Assembly: GCA_017519415.1 (NCBI GenBank)
Contig: JAFWSI010000024.1
Coordinates: 62,001 to 126,000 of the forward strand
From: Ruminococcus sp.
GTDB lineage: Bacteria; Bacillota; Clostridia; Oscillospirales; Ruminococcaceae
Direction: 5' to 3'
Length of the DNA: 64,000 nt
Part shown: positions 35,159 through 44,705 of the stretch, piece after piece
Layout of the letters: each line of letters begins with the position of its first letter
How positions within the stretch are numbered: position 1 is the stretch's first letter
The notes under the pieces: model-generated
Database searches by the model: none
What the model was told of the DNA's origin: nothing
The model's input: only the letters and a program-made list of their open reading frames with translations
Translations under genes and position numbers: made by a program

Positions 35159-35876
35159 TTGCCTTCTTTTTCCTTCGTTTGTTTTTTTTGTATTTCATAA
35201 CATTCCATGTTAATGCGATACGGTCCGTGAGCTGCTGTGATACGGGCAGGTGCTCAAAGCTTGACGCATTGCCGCTGTGCCGTCTGTAATCCATAAGTAT
35301 CTCATCAAAGAACAGCGAAGTCCCGTTCATTTCCGCTACCAATCCTATCCACTGGTCGTGCAGGCAGCCTTTTTCCGGAAACGGAAACATCTCAGCCTTC
35401 AGCTCCGCCCTGAATGCCATAAGACACCCATGATAGGTGTTGCGTATCATATTTTTCAGCACTCCGTTCCGTACTCTCCTGTGAACGAAGAACGACGGAA
35501 ACAGCACATTTCCGCTGTCATCCTTAACTATTGCGTTATGCTCGATAAGTATATGATCTGTCTCGGCAAACTTGTCACAGACCTTTTTTACCTTGCCGTC
35601 ATACCACACATCATCCTGATCGCACAGAAAAATAATATCTCCCGAACAGTGCCTGACAGCGTTCTCAAAATTCTTCACAAGTCCATTGTGCGGACCGTCA
35701 ATCAGCCTGATCCTGCTGTCTCCGAAGCTCCGTATGATGTCAGAGGTTCTGTCCCGCGAACCGTCGTCACTTATTACGAGTTCATCGTTTTCGCTAAGAT
35801 TTGCGAGAATACTGTCAATCTGTTCTTTTATGAATTTTTCACCGTTGTATGACGCCATTGCGACAGATACCATCAT
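35151..35876 (-). CDS. family 2 glycosyltransferase
   Basis: A 241-residue GT2 enzyme with the classic motifs VSVAMASYNGEKFIKEQID, LVISDDGSRDRTSDIIR, LVKNFENAVRHCSGDIIF and CDQDDVW, the last holding the metal-binding DDV. The end is strongly basic (KYKKNKRRKKK), perhaps for membrane contact. Start ATG-ATG has GGAGG five bases upstream. It is one of three GT2 genes in the locus, so the repeat unit is probably at least a tetrasaccharide, counting the primer sugar; that count is inference. Confidence 0.92.
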   Translation of the reverse strand: MMVSVAMASYNGEKFIKEQIDSILANLSENDELVISDDGSRDRTSDIIRSFGDSRIRLIDGPHNGLVKNFENAVRHCSGDIIFLCDQDDVWYDGKVKKVCDKFAETDHILIEHNAIVKDDSGNVLFPSFFVHRRVRNGVLKNMIRNTYHGCLMAFRAELKAEMFPFPEKGCLHDQWIGLVAEMNGTSLFFDEILMDYRRHSGNASSFEHLPVSQQLTDRIALTWNVMKYKKNKRRKKKANG

Positions 35877-35926
35877 TCTCGCCTCCTCATTTTATTTTCC
35901 CGGACTTATTCACAGCCGTATTACGA

Positions 35927-37384
35927 TCATTTGAACAGATATTTTCTGATATTCATAAACGCCTTGATACTGCGTTTCATATCTGACGGGTCTTTTATAC
36001 CCATTACGATACGATGCAGTATGTATTTCGGACGCATATAGTATTTTTTTCTTGCTTCATCGCAGAATCGGACCAGTTCCTCGCCGGTAAGTCCCGGCAG
36101 CTCAAGCAGACTGTTTAGCGTGCCATCTTCCTTGACATAATCCGTATATCCGCCACGCAAATATCCGTTCTGTTTTGCCCATGAATAAGCCTCTGTTCCC
36201 GGGAATGGGAGCAAAGGATAGAACTGAGCTGTATCAGTATCCAGTTCCAGTGCAAGACGAAGTGTTTCCTGCATAGTCTCCTTTGTTTCACCCTTGTTCC
36301 CAACCATATAGCAGGCATGAACCTGAAGCCCTGCTTTCTTTGCATTCTCTACATAGTTGTGTACTTGTTTTATTGTAGTACCCTTGCGGATATTGTTCAG
36401 TATCTCCTGACTTCCGCTCTCGATACCAGGGATTATAAGATGACATCCGGCTTTTTTCATTGCCTTCATCGTCTCAAGGTCGAGATTGACTCTTGCATTG
36501 CAGAGCCACCTGAAACGTTTGTGCAGCCCCTTTTCAGTCATCAGTCTGCATATCTCCAGAACTCTGTCACGCTTCATGGTGAAGGTATCATCCTCAAAAA
36601 CGATCTCCCTGACATCCGGGAACGTTTTACTGATATATTCCAGTTCCGCAACTACATTCTCCGGACTTCTCATACGGTACTGATGGCCGTGCATGGTCTG
36701 GGGATACACGCAGAAATTACAGCGTGCCATGCATCCGCGTCCTGTGAACATCTGTATCTCAGGATACCTGCCGGCAGCAAAAAAATAGTCCTTGTAACGA
36801 AGATGCCGCTTCACGAATTCCGAAAGAAAAGGTATTTCATCCAGATCCGTTATATACGGCATATCCGGATTGGAAGAGATCTTGCCGTCTTTCCTGTATG
36901 TAAGCCCGTTTACGGAATACGGATCATTGCCGTCACGTATGTTTCGTGCAACATCGCGTACTATGTAATCGTATTCATGCCGCGCTACAGCATCGATACG
37001 CCTGCTGTTTTCTATGGTCTCGTCGGGCAGTGCCGAAGGATGAGTTCCCACAAGCATAACAAAAGCGTCCGGATACATTTCTTTAAGCTTGTCGGCACAA
37101 TCAGTATCATTGACTATCGAAGGAGTGCTTGTATTCACAACGAACAGCTTTGTTCCATCACCATGTTCCTTTATATAACCGAACTGCTGCTTCTGATCCA
37201 TAGATCTTGCGGGCGCATCAAGGAACTCTACCTCAAATCCGTCCTTTTCACAGACCGCTGCCGCATATATCAGCCACATCGGATAATAAAGCGTCCCACT
37301 GCGGGTAACGGTGGGACTGCGATTCTCGCGGGAAAATCTTCCGCAATCAGCTTTGAATGACGGATTGACAAAAAACACTTTCAT
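35927..37384 (-). CDS. B12-binding domain radical SAM enzyme
   Basis: A 485-residue class B-type radical SAM protein. The N-terminal cobalamin-binding Rossmann domain (about 1-190) includes VGTHPSALPDE; the radical SAM motif is CMARCNFC (C218, C222, C225) after QMFTGRG. The later ESGSQEILNNIRKGTT and PLLPFPGTEAY are typical of the HpnJ/BchE-like group. Such enzymes often C-methylate or rearrange unactivated carbons. Its place between glycosyltransferase genes suggests action on a sugar, lipid carrier or decoration of this polysaccharide. The reaction is unknown. It lies two bases after the preceding glycosyltransferase gene. Confidence 0.9.
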   Translation of the reverse strand: MKVFFVNPSFKADCGRFSRENRSPTVTRSGTLYYPMWLIYAAAVCEKDGFEVEFLDAPARSMDQKQQFGYIKEHGDGTKLFVVNTSTPSIVNDTDCADKLKEMYPDAFVMLVGTHPSALPDETIENSRRIDAVARHEYDYIVRDVARNIRDGNDPYSVNGLTYRKDGKISSNPDMPYITDLDEIPFLSEFVKRHLRYKDYFFAAGRYPEIQMFTGRGCMARCNFCVYPQTMHGHQYRMRSPENVVAELEYISKTFPDVREIVFEDDTFTMKRDRVLEICRLMTEKGLHKRFRWLCNARVNLDLETMKAMKKAGCHLIIPGIESGSQEILNNIRKGTTIKQVHNYVENAKKAGLQVHACYMVGNKGETKETMQETLRLALELDTDTAQFYPLLPFPGTEAYSWAKQNGYLRGGYTDYVKEDGTLNSLLELPGLTGEELVRFCDEARKKYYMRPKYILHRIVMGIKDPSDMKRSIKAFMNIRKYLFK

Positions 37385-37386
37385 AT

Positions 37387-38223
37387 TTATTTATCCCTTT
37401 TTTTAAAAGATTTCTTCATTCTGTCCGATCTGAACAGATAGTGATGACGGTGAAACATATGCGCCAGCCCTTTTATATGTTCCCAGTTCATACGGCTTAT
37501 CAGTTTTTTCTTGCTTATCCTCTGCCACTCATGTATTATGCCTGCCTCAGGACAAAATGCGACCTGATAACCTGCCTTCCACACGCGTATGCAGTATTCC
37601 GCATCCTCCGGAGCATAAAAAATCCTTTCATCAAGCAAGCCGGCTTTCTTGAAAACATCCGGACGGACAAGCCAGCACGCACTCATAAGGTAATCCACCG
37701 AATAACTGGCCGCACCGGGATACGGAGGTCTCTGGATCTCCATAAGTTCTCCGCGCTTCTGAAGAGACTTTACCGGCAAAGCCTTGTATATTTTTTCAAG
37801 CAAAGTCGGAAAGCAGCGTGCAGACATCTGTAAAACTCCGGCAGATGTGGAAAGAGAGGGGCCTATTATACCATAACCGGAATGCTTTTTCATCTCTGCA
37901 TCAAGCTTGATAAACGCTTCATCATTGACTACTGTATCGCTGTCAAGGATGCATATATAGTCCGGTCTCATGGTCATCAGCTGCTTTATTCCCGCATTAC
38001 GCGGAACTGTCGTTCCAAGATTTTTCTGATTCTGCATTATTGAGAATTGCTGCGGTGTTTTTTTCTCAAATTGTTTGATAATACTTGCAGTCATGTCCGT
38101 GCTTCCGTTATCCGCGATAAAGACATACGGCTCGACCGCTTTCAATTCAAAGATCGAACGCAGGCAATTGCCTATAACTTTTTCAGAGTTCCATGTTAAT
38201 ATCACAAAGCCAATCCGAATCAT
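37387..38223 (-). CDS. family 2 glycosyltransferase (WbbL-like)
   Basis: A 278-residue GT2 enzyme: GFVILTWNSEKVIGNCLRSI, IADNGSTDMTASII, NLGTTVPRNAGIKQ, LDSDTVVNDEAF, and the acceptor region SACWLVRPDVFKKAGLLDE with YAPEDAEYCIRVWKAG, the ED-carrying catalytic-base segment of WbbL/RfbN-like rhamnosyltransferases. It is first in the downstream transcription unit of the locus, with a promoter at 38402-38430 about 180 bases upstream. Confidence 0.92.
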   Translation of the reverse strand: MIRIGFVILTWNSEKVIGNCLRSIFELKAVEPYVFIADNGSTDMTASIIKQFEKKTPQQFSIMQNQKNLGTTVPRNAGIKQLMTMRPDYICILDSDTVVNDEAFIKLDAEMKKHSGYGIIGPSLSTSAGVLQMSARCFPTLLEKIYKALPVKSLQKRGELMEIQRPPYPGAASYSVDYLMSACWLVRPDVFKKAGLLDERIFYAPEDAEYCIRVWKAGYQVAFCPEAGIIHEWQRISKKKLISRMNWEHIKGLAHMFHRHHYLFRSDRMKKSFKKRDK

Positions 38224-38743
38224 ATTATCATCCCTTATGTAAACATTGCAACTATCCGGCGTATCATCCTTTTCAGATCATCATAAACCATGATCAATGC
38301 AGGTGCGGGAACGGCCGGCGGAATCATCAGGCGGAGACACATCATTATTCACAGCGTTCATAAAAGCTAAAGTCTTTTATTTAGTAACAATATACACTAA
38401 CATTATACTACTCATAGCGGAAAAATTCAAGAGAACGCAGCAGGATTGAAACAAATTCGTCAAATTAACCAACAGCCATCTGCATTTTCTTATATGTTGG
38501 AAAATATATTTTTCTGTGAAGAAGTGCCTGCCAATCGTAAATAATGCAGCGCTTTATAAGCCGAAATCGGGTAAATATCCTGTAAAGCGCGATACAAGAA
38601 CTGCAATACTTAAATATCATCATGTATGCTCCACAAAGAACAGATTGCTGTGACAGAGAAAATGCTGACCTCTCCCGAAGATAAGTCAGCATATATTCAG
38701 TGTGATTTTACACATCATCGGACTGCTGTTTTAATTGTATATA
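38224..38743. other. long non-coding gap within the polysaccharide locus
   Basis: About 520 bases, AT-rich. It holds a strong minus-strand promoter (38402-38430) and a hairpin ATGCTGAC...GTCAGCAT (38662-38692) that could end the priming-transferase transcript. A 75-codon open frame (38465-38692, minus) shows no family features and no good ribosome binding site, so it is not called. Confidence 0.6.
38402..38430 (-). promoter_or_regulatory. promoter of the GT2-to-flippase unit
   Basis: Minus-strand TTGAAT (38425-38430) and TATAAT (38402-38407), 17-base spacer. It splits the polysaccharide locus into at least two transcription units. Confidence 0.68.
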
Positions 38744-40171
38744 TCAGCCTGCACCGTCCTTTTTCAGAACAGCGAAAACCGAACGTACAACACAAAGCAT
38801 ATCGAGATAGAACGAAAAATGCTTTATATAGTAATACTCCAGCTCAAGGCGCTCGCGGTATTCGATATTGGAGCGTCCGTTGCAGCCCCACCAACCCGTG
38901 ATGCCAGGCTTGAAGCGCTGATACAGCTTGAGTCCGCCGTGGGATTCCAGCTCGCCCTCGGCAAGGGGACGGGGGCCCACAAGGCTCATGGTGCCGTTGA
39001 GAAGATTCAGCATCTGCGGAAGCTCATCCACCGAAAGCTTCCTGAGTACCCTGCCGACCTTTGTTATGCGGGGGTCGTTGCGAAGCTTCTGATTTGCTTC
39101 CCATTCCCTGCGGTACTCCTCTTTCTTAAGCAGCTCCCTTAGTACTTTCTCCGCGTCGGTCACCATTGTACGGTATTTATATATTCGTATGGGCTTACCG
39201 TTCAGGCCCATCCTCTTCTGGGAATAGAATATGGGAGCCTTGTCCCCGCTTATCAGGTAAGCGATCTTGATGACAAGGGAGACCGGGATCAGAAAAACCG
39301 CTCCTACAAGTCCCACTATAAGGTCAAGCAGCCTCTTTACCCTGAGATAAAAGAGCTGACCCAGACTGAATGTGAACGCGCCTACGCTCATGGTCCTGCA
39401 TATGCCCACATCCTCAAGATACTGATCCTCTGTCTGCATACCTACAATGGATTCGATCGAAAAGTGCACCGAAACGCCGTTGTCCACCAGCTTCTTTACG
39501 ACCTGAGTGTCAATGGAGGAAGAGGCGATCACCACGTCGCGGATATTACTGCTTACTATAAAGTCGGCATAATCCCCGCCGATGACAGGTACGCCCCTGA
39601 ACTCCCCCTCTCCGTCATCGCCGAGATAAATGCCCTTTATGTCGTAGGGATTTATATCGCCTGCGGTAATGTTTATCAGGGTCTCCTCCGCATTCGGCCT
39701 GTCTGCGACTACGAAGAGAGGTGCAGGCTCCGAACGGAGTATGCCTATCTTTCCCGACAGCACTATCCGTTTCCATATGTACTTCATCACGAAGGACAAC
39801 AACAGATAGAAACAGTAGGTCAGGATAAATACGGTTCGTGAGTAATCCTCGCCTATCTTGAATATGTACACGATAAGCGCCACGGAGATCATATTCTGTA
39901 CGCACAGCTTGAGTGCGCGGAAGACCTCCATATAGTACGGACGGTTGAATATATCATAATAGGGCGCCGTGAGCACCGTGAAGAAAATATCCAGTCCGTA
40001 TATCAGCAGTATGAGCCTCGCCCACACAAGATTGTTCCAGTCGGGACCGGAAAATATCCACAGACCGTGAAATTTCAGAAAAAAAGCAAACGTGAACGAA
40101 ATGAGCATTGCCAGAAGATCAACGGCAAGAAAATCCACGTTCCTGAAAAAACGGTATTTATTCTTATACAT
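38744..40171 (-). CDS. polyprenyl glycosylphosphotransferase, priming enzyme (WbaP-like)
   Basis: A 475-residue membrane protein. Four to five N-terminal spans and a Rossmann-like middle (about 150-250) precede the catalytic bacterial sugar transferase domain, with KRLLDLIVGLVGAVFLIP, APIFYSQKRMGLNGKPI, KYRTMVTDAEKV, RKLSVDELPQMLNLLNG and LVGPRPLAEGE. It moves a sugar-1-phosphate from its nucleotide to undecaprenyl phosphate, the first step of repeat-unit assembly. AAGGTGG lies just before the ATG. Confidence 0.95.
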   Translation of the reverse strand: MYKNKYRFFRNVDFLAVDLLAMLISFTFAFFLKFHGLWIFSGPDWNNLVWARLILLIYGLDIFFTVLTAPYYDIFNRPYYMEVFRALKLCVQNMISVALIVYIFKIGEDYSRTVFILTYCFYLLLSFVMKYIWKRIVLSGKIGILRSEPAPLFVVADRPNAEETLINITAGDINPYDIKGIYLGDDGEGEFRGVPVIGGDYADFIVSSNIRDVVIASSSIDTQVVKKLVDNGVSVHFSIESIVGMQTEDQYLEDVGICRTMSVGAFTFSLGQLFYLRVKRLLDLIVGLVGAVFLIPVSLVIKIAYLISGDKAPIFYSQKRMGLNGKPIRIYKYRTMVTDAEKVLRELLKKEEYRREWEANQKLRNDPRITKVGRVLRKLSVDELPQMLNLLNGTMSLVGPRPLAEGELESHGGLKLYQRFKPGITGWWGCNGRSNIEYRERLELEYYYIKHFSFYLDMLCVVRSVFAVLKKDGAG

Positions 40172-40313
40172 CCGACACCACCTTGTCTGAATGATTTTTA
40201 TCGTATTTCAGTATTATCCCTTATTTCCGCCTTACAGCGTTTAGTGAAATTCCCCCTTAAATATGCACATTTACTCGGTAATGTGCTTGCTCAAAGGGGG
40301 AAATGTAGATCTT

Positions 40314-41699
40314 TTATTTCTTTGCAGATTTCCCGTGTTCCTTCCTGTAGCCGAAGTAACGCTGGTTTTTCTTCGACAGGCAGAGTCCTATCGTTATCCA
40401 GAAATAAGGTACAACGTTTACCACGCTGCTGTTGAAGCAGGCCTGCGCCGCATAACCGAAGAACATTCCCAGGAGTGTCCAGTTCAGGAAGCGCTCCTCG
40501 TCGTCATCGGAATGTATAACGGCTCTTACCGCTGTAACGACTGCCGTAACGAGAAGAGTGAGATAGGTCAGGAGCTGTAACGCGCCCTGAGTTACAAGAT
40601 AGTGAATGTACTCGTTGTGACCCTTGCCCTGAGTGAACATACCGCTTTTGTATTCGGGATCGAGCTTGAAGGCATATCTGTAATTGTCAAGACCTATTCC
40701 GAAGAGCCAGTGATCGGGCACCGTTGCAAGGCCCTTCTTCCATATATATCCTCTGCGAGTACCTATGGATTCGGTATTGCCTTCCTTGAGACTGATCAGC
40801 TCATCAGATGTCCTTTCTATTTTCCATTTCAGCCTGCCGAACACCAGTATGGCGATCGCTGAGATTGCAATGATACCTGCCATAAGAATTCCGAAGCGAA
40901 TGAATATGCTCCTGAGCTTTTCCTTCTTATAGTCCTTTTTCTTCATTATAAGCATGGAAACGAGCATAAAGAATATGTAGGAAAAAACTCCCACCAGCGC
41001 AAGTCTTGCCTCAGTGCAGAAGAGTGTGTAGAAGCATACCAGAGAGAGCACGAAGGAAGCATTCCTGACGATCGTTTTTTCGGCAAAAAGGAATATGCCC
41101 GATGAGCAGGCGAACATGAGCACGCTCAGTCCGCCGTACCAGTTGGAGTGTTCAATAAGTCCGTAGCACATATTCTTTCCCATAAGCTCCTCTGCGTCAT
41201 AGCGGGGCGGCTCAAGGTAACAGCCGAAGGACTGGAACACCGCAACAGTGTTCTGAATGAGTATAACAAGAATGAATGCCCTGATGATCTCCTTTTTCAG
41301 CTTCGTGTCGGTTATGGTGGCAGCTGCCGCCATAAGGCTGAAATAGCAGATGAAGTTAGTGATCCATTCATCGTAATAAAAGCCGAGGAAGGTCGCTTCC
41401 CTGTCGAGAGTGAAAGTGGCCGACAGCGCCGCAAAAACAAACAGCAGCAGGAAAAGCAGATCCGATGGGTAGTACTTTATGTTCTTGTGTATGAGAAAAT
41501 GTACGGCAAGACAGGCAAAGAGCGCTATACCCACCATTTCCACCAGCGTAGGCTGGCTGTTGAAGTCCTGAAAGTGCCTTTCGTCAAAGAGCTCCGATAT
41601 AGGCAGAGCCAGCATCAGGAAAATGATGATCTTGCAAAAGCTCTTTTCCGTCGTTATCTTCTCGAATATATCCTTTAGGTTTTTCTTTATCTCCTGCAT
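40314..41699 (-). CDS. O-antigen ligase/polymerase family protein (Wzy_C)
   Basis: A 461-residue membrane protein with about ten to twelve spans and the Wzy_C marks WLFGIGLDNYRYAF and GKGHNEYIHYLVTQGALQLL in the large outer loop. Members either polymerise the repeat units or ligate the glycan to an acceptor; with a flippase in the same locus, the polymerase role is likelier. ATG at 41699 has AAGGAGA seven bases upstream; the frame extends to 41759 without a binding site. It heads the locus, with a promoter at 41803-41831. Confidence 0.88.
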   Translation of the reverse strand: MQEIKKNLKDIFEKITTEKSFCKIIIFLMLALPISELFDERHFQDFNSQPTLVEMVGIALFACLAVHFLIHKNIKYYPSDLLFLLLFVFAALSATFTLDREATFLGFYYDEWITNFICYFSLMAAAATITDTKLKKEIIRAFILVILIQNTVAVFQSFGCYLEPPRYDAEELMGKNMCYGLIEHSNWYGGLSVLMFACSSGIFLFAEKTIVRNASFVLSLVCFYTLFCTEARLALVGVFSYIFFMLVSMLIMKKKDYKKEKLRSIFIRFGILMAGIIAISAIAILVFGRLKWKIERTSDELISLKEGNTESIGTRRGYIWKKGLATVPDHWLFGIGLDNYRYAFKLDPEYKSGMFTQGKGHNEYIHYLVTQGALQLLTYLTLLVTAVVTAVRAVIHSDDDEERFLNWTLLGMFFGYAAQACFNSSVVNVVPYFWITIGLCLSKKNQRYFGYRKEHGKSAKK

Positions 41700-41802
41700 A
41701 ATGTCTTCTCCTTGATAGTTTTTATGCGTGAATGCCCCGCCGTTCACGGCAGGAACCATACAAGGCTTTCTACGGAGAAAAAGTCTTGCGTGCGATATTT
41801 AT

Positions 41803-41831
41803 ATTATAGTTTAAAAGTCAGTTTTTGTCAA
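41803..41831 (-). promoter_or_regulatory. promoter of the polysaccharide locus
   Basis: Minus-strand TTGACA (41826-41831) and TATAAT (41803-41808), 17-base spacer. Confidence 0.72.
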
Positions 41832-41967
41832 GAAGAACAGCTCCCCTGCGGACAGGAACGCATGGACTTTACTCAGCGCGGAACGTTTTTATGCTGCGGT
41901 CACGGACGAAATCAGCGAGGAGCCTTTGTTAAAACAAAAAAATATTATTCCGTATGCTGCACTTTTG

Positions 41968-41976
41968 TGATATAAT
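41968..41976 (+). promoter_or_regulatory. extended -10 element before the sigma factor gene
   Basis: TGATATAAT, an extended -10, 52 bases before the ATG; no good -35 is seen. Confidence 0.45.
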
Positions 41977-42027
41977 GTAAATATATATTATGAATGCATT
42001 CAGCACGGAGAAAGGAGGAGCCGCCTG

Positions 42028-42591
42028 ATGAAGCACAGTGAGTACCAAGAGCTGCTGAAAAAAGACAAGGACAAGGCACAGAAGGCTCTGTTCGGAGAAT
42101 ACCTGAATTACGTCTATACTATCGTGTTCAACCGTCTGCGCAGCTGCGGGAGCCGTGAGGACACCGACGAATGCGTCAGCGACGTCTTTACCGATATATT
42201 TGCTTCCTATGAATACAGACCCGACCCCGACAGCGACCTGAAAGGCTTCGTCGGGACCGTAGCCCTGAGAAAGTCCGCAGCGTATTACCACAGACTCTGC
42301 AAAAAAGCAGGTACAGTCTCACTGGACGACGGTAACACCGGCGAGGTCCCCTCCGGAGAGGATATTTCCGAAGCCGCCGAGACAAAGGAAAGACGGCGCA
42401 GGCTCCTCAGCCTCATAGACAGCCTCGGCGAGCCCGATTCGACCATTATCATACAGAAGTATTACTACGGACGAAGCTCCCGCGAGATCTCGGAAGAAGT
42501 CTCGCTTTCCCCTGCAATGGTAAGGGTTCGCAGCAGCAGAGCCCTGAAAAAGCTCAGAAAAATGCTTTCGGACAACGATATTTCTGTCTGA
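42028..42591 (+). CDS. ECF-type RNA polymerase sigma factor
   Basis: A 187-residue sigma-70 family protein with regions 2 and 4 only. Region 2 includes ALFGEYLNYVYTIVFNRL and ECVSDVFTDIFASYEYR; region 4 is a helix-turn-helix near IIIQKYYYGRSSREISEEVS and RVRSSRALKKLRK. It is followed after 12 bases by a single-span membrane protein, the usual arrangement of a sigma factor with its membrane-bound anti-sigma factor. AAAGGAGG lies eight bases before the ATG (42012-42019). What signal it answers to is not shown. Confidence 0.9.
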   Translation: MKHSEYQELLKKDKDKAQKALFGEYLNYVYTIVFNRLRSCGSREDTDECVSDVFTDIFASYEYRPDPDSDLKGFVGTVALRKSAAYYHRLCKKAGTVSLDDGNTGEVPSGEDISEAAETKERRRRLLSLIDSLGEPDSTIIIQKYYYGRSSREISEEVSLSPAMVRVRSSRALKKLRKMLSDNDISV

Positions 42592-42603
42592 AAGGAGGAC
42601 GGC

Positions 42604-44637
42604 ATGATGAAAAAGGAATTTGATCTTAAACTGCTGGAAAATGCCGACAGAGATACTCTCGAGGCGCTTTCCGGGAAATATACGGCAGTCGGCAGCAAGG
42701 AAGCCGAAAAAATTTATCGCCGCATAATGAAGAATACCGGGGATTTTGACGAAGAGGTACAGGTGCAGGGCGTTGAGCTCTACCGCGGAAGCATATGGAA
42801 AAAGGCTCTTGCAGCCGCTGTGACTCTGGTCATTATCGCGGGTGCGGCAGGCGGAGCATATCACTTCGCAGGCCTTAACAAGAACAGACCCGACGGTATA
42901 AGCGATAACGAAGCCGCCGCAAACGGCTCCATATACGAAAAGCTCAGAAAAAACCGGGAATACTATAACCTTGATCTCGCTCTGTGGGATATAACAAAAG
43001 GCGAGTCCTACAGCGAGCTGGACATAGATACAGAAAAATTCTTTGATTTCATGGACAGCCGCGGCACAGCGGAAGAGCTCGCTCCGCAGGATTTCAGCGC
43101 CGGCAGCAGAAGCGTGAGATTATTCTTCAACGATATGTATGCAGAGGCAGGGGGCGTTACCTACAGCTTTGAACTGTTCGACAACGGCACCTTCACATGG
43201 AAGGAAAACGACGGCGGAAAGGAAAGAATGACATATCACCGCTTTACGGACGGCAGCAGCTCATATGAGGAGCTTATGAAGATATATCTGGAAAACCTTA
43301 TCATAGCCGAAATTGAAAATGTCACGCAGGAAGAGCAGGAGCTTCTGCTGCGGAGTGAGCTGGAGCTTTTGCTTCGGAACGGCTTTGATACGCGCTCCGC
43401 TAATATAGCCTATTTCCGTCCCGCGGGTAAAGATCAGAGCATTGGGTACACTGTTTCTGACACGGAGGGCTTCAGAAAGGCTCTTTTCGGACTTGAATGG
43501 GAAAGGGCTGACTCATACAGCAGCGAAAATTCGTATCTTCTCGGCTCCATCGGACTGAACAATGAAGGCGGAATGCAGATCATTTACAAAGGTAAAGAAC
43601 GCAATTACAAACTGAAAAACAATGACCAGCTCGATGTGTTCAGAACCGTTATCGCCAAGCATCTTATCCTGAACAAATTCGGTACGGATGCCTCAAAGGA
43701 GGACATACTTGACGCCTTCAACAGGGATTTCGGCGGCAAAAAAGCCGAATTCCGCACCGATTCAGGTCAGTTCACAAAGGGCTCCGCTTATATCATCACG
43801 AACTACAGCGGACTTAAAAACGAGCTTGCAGACCTTGAATGGGTGACCTGTAAGACCGACGAGCAGCTCATTTACAGGGACTTCTACACAGCAGGTGCGA
43901 TCATCAGCAGGAACGGCTACCTGAAGCCGCAGAGCGGCGGCGTTCATCGGTGCGCATATAAGCTGAAAAATGAAAGCGATACGGAAAAGCTACGTGAGAT
44001 ATGCGACAGGTACATGGTCGCCGACATGATGTCGGAGCTTACCGACAAGCTGAGAGACAGCGCCGATTCCTACGAAAACCTGAAGGGCACGTTCTCCCTG
44101 TCCTATCAGCCCGGAAGTACGGACTTCTATATAAACGGCACTGTCGAATGCGACAATAAGAACCATGAGCTGTATCTTTACGGCACCGGCTACGAGCTGG
44201 GCTGCCTTGATCCGCGGCATGACCTGACAGTGGAAACTGCGGTGATGGGAGAAAAGGGTGTATTCAGCGAAGGCGGCTTCGGCTTTGAATATGACAGCAG
44301 CGATCCTTACAGATATATGCTGCAATACGACAGGCTCTATGACGGCATAATCGCCCTTTCCGAGAGATACAGCCGCGAATATGGCGAATGCAGAGTCAGT
44401 AAAGAAGAGCAGGAAAACGGATATACAAAGTATACCCTCACCTGCGGAAACTCGTATACCGGCTTCACCGTGATATTTGACGAAAAGGGACGGCTCATAT
44501 CCTACGAGCTCCCCAACGGCTACCATTTTACGCTCGAAACCTATGAATTTGACTCGCCTTACTTTGTAAGCTCTGATATTCCCGCAAAATACGAGGACAT
44601 AAAGAGCAGAGCCAATGAAATGCAGGGAGTGCGCTGA
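42604..44637 (+). CDS. probable membrane anti-sigma factor with large outer domain
   Basis: A 677-residue bitopic protein. About 60 cytoplasmic residues (LLENADRDTLEALSGKYTAV) precede one membrane span (KKALAAAVTLVIIAGAAGGA, about 66-85). The remaining 590 residues lie outside the cell and contain repeated modules; similar strings such as EFRTDSGQFTKGSAYII and YFRPAGKDQSIGYTVSD suggest duplicated domains. The position after an ECF sigma gene and the topology make it a likely anti-sigma or sensor, but the cytoplasmic part does not match a well-known anti-sigma domain. AAGGAGG precedes the ATG pair. The outer domain is not recognised. Confidence 0.7.
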   Translation: MMKKEFDLKLLENADRDTLEALSGKYTAVGSKEAEKIYRRIMKNTGDFDEEVQVQGVELYRGSIWKKALAAAVTLVIIAGAAGGAYHFAGLNKNRPDGISDNEAAANGSIYEKLRKNREYYNLDLALWDITKGESYSELDIDTEKFFDFMDSRGTAEELAPQDFSAGSRSVRLFFNDMYAEAGGVTYSFELFDNGTFTWKENDGGKERMTYHRFTDGSSSYEELMKIYLENLIIAEIENVTQEEQELLLRSELELLLRNGFDTRSANIAYFRPAGKDQSIGYTVSDTEGFRKALFGLEWERADSYSSENSYLLGSIGLNNEGGMQIIYKGKERNYKLKNNDQLDVFRTVIAKHLILNKFGTDASKEDILDAFNRDFGGKKAEFRTDSGQFTKGSAYIITNYSGLKNELADLEWVTCKTDEQLIYRDFYTAGAIISRNGYLKPQSGGVHRCAYKLKNESDTEKLREICDRYMVADMMSELTDKLRDSADSYENLKGTFSLSYQPGSTDFYINGTVECDNKNHELYLYGTGYELGCLDPRHDLTVETAVMGEKGVFSEGGFGFEYDSSDPYRYMLQYDRLYDGIIALSERYSREYGECRVSKEEQENGYTKYTLTCGNSYTGFTVIFDEKGRLISYELPNGYHFTLETYEFDSPYFVSSDIPAKYEDIKSRANEMQGVR

Positions 44638-44705
44638 CCGTTTTTTACAGCTGACGCTCATACAAAAAACTCCGTAAACTAAACGGATACCCATATATAA
44701 GTTTT

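Larger units (their letters stand above)
41700..42027. other. divergent intergenic region between Wzy and sigma factor genes
   Basis: About 330 bases with the Wzy promoter on the minus strand and an extended -10 for the sigma factor gene on the plus strand. I see no other gene or clear RNA. Confidence 0.55.

Noticed and set aside
36317-37360. Open frame of 347 codons on the plus strand
   Set aside because: Antisense to the B12-binding radical SAM gene, which has all its motifs.
38465-38692. 75-codon open frame on the minus strand in the polysaccharide gap
   Set aside because: No family pattern and no convincing ribosome binding site; it overlaps a hairpin and lies just upstream of the promoter.
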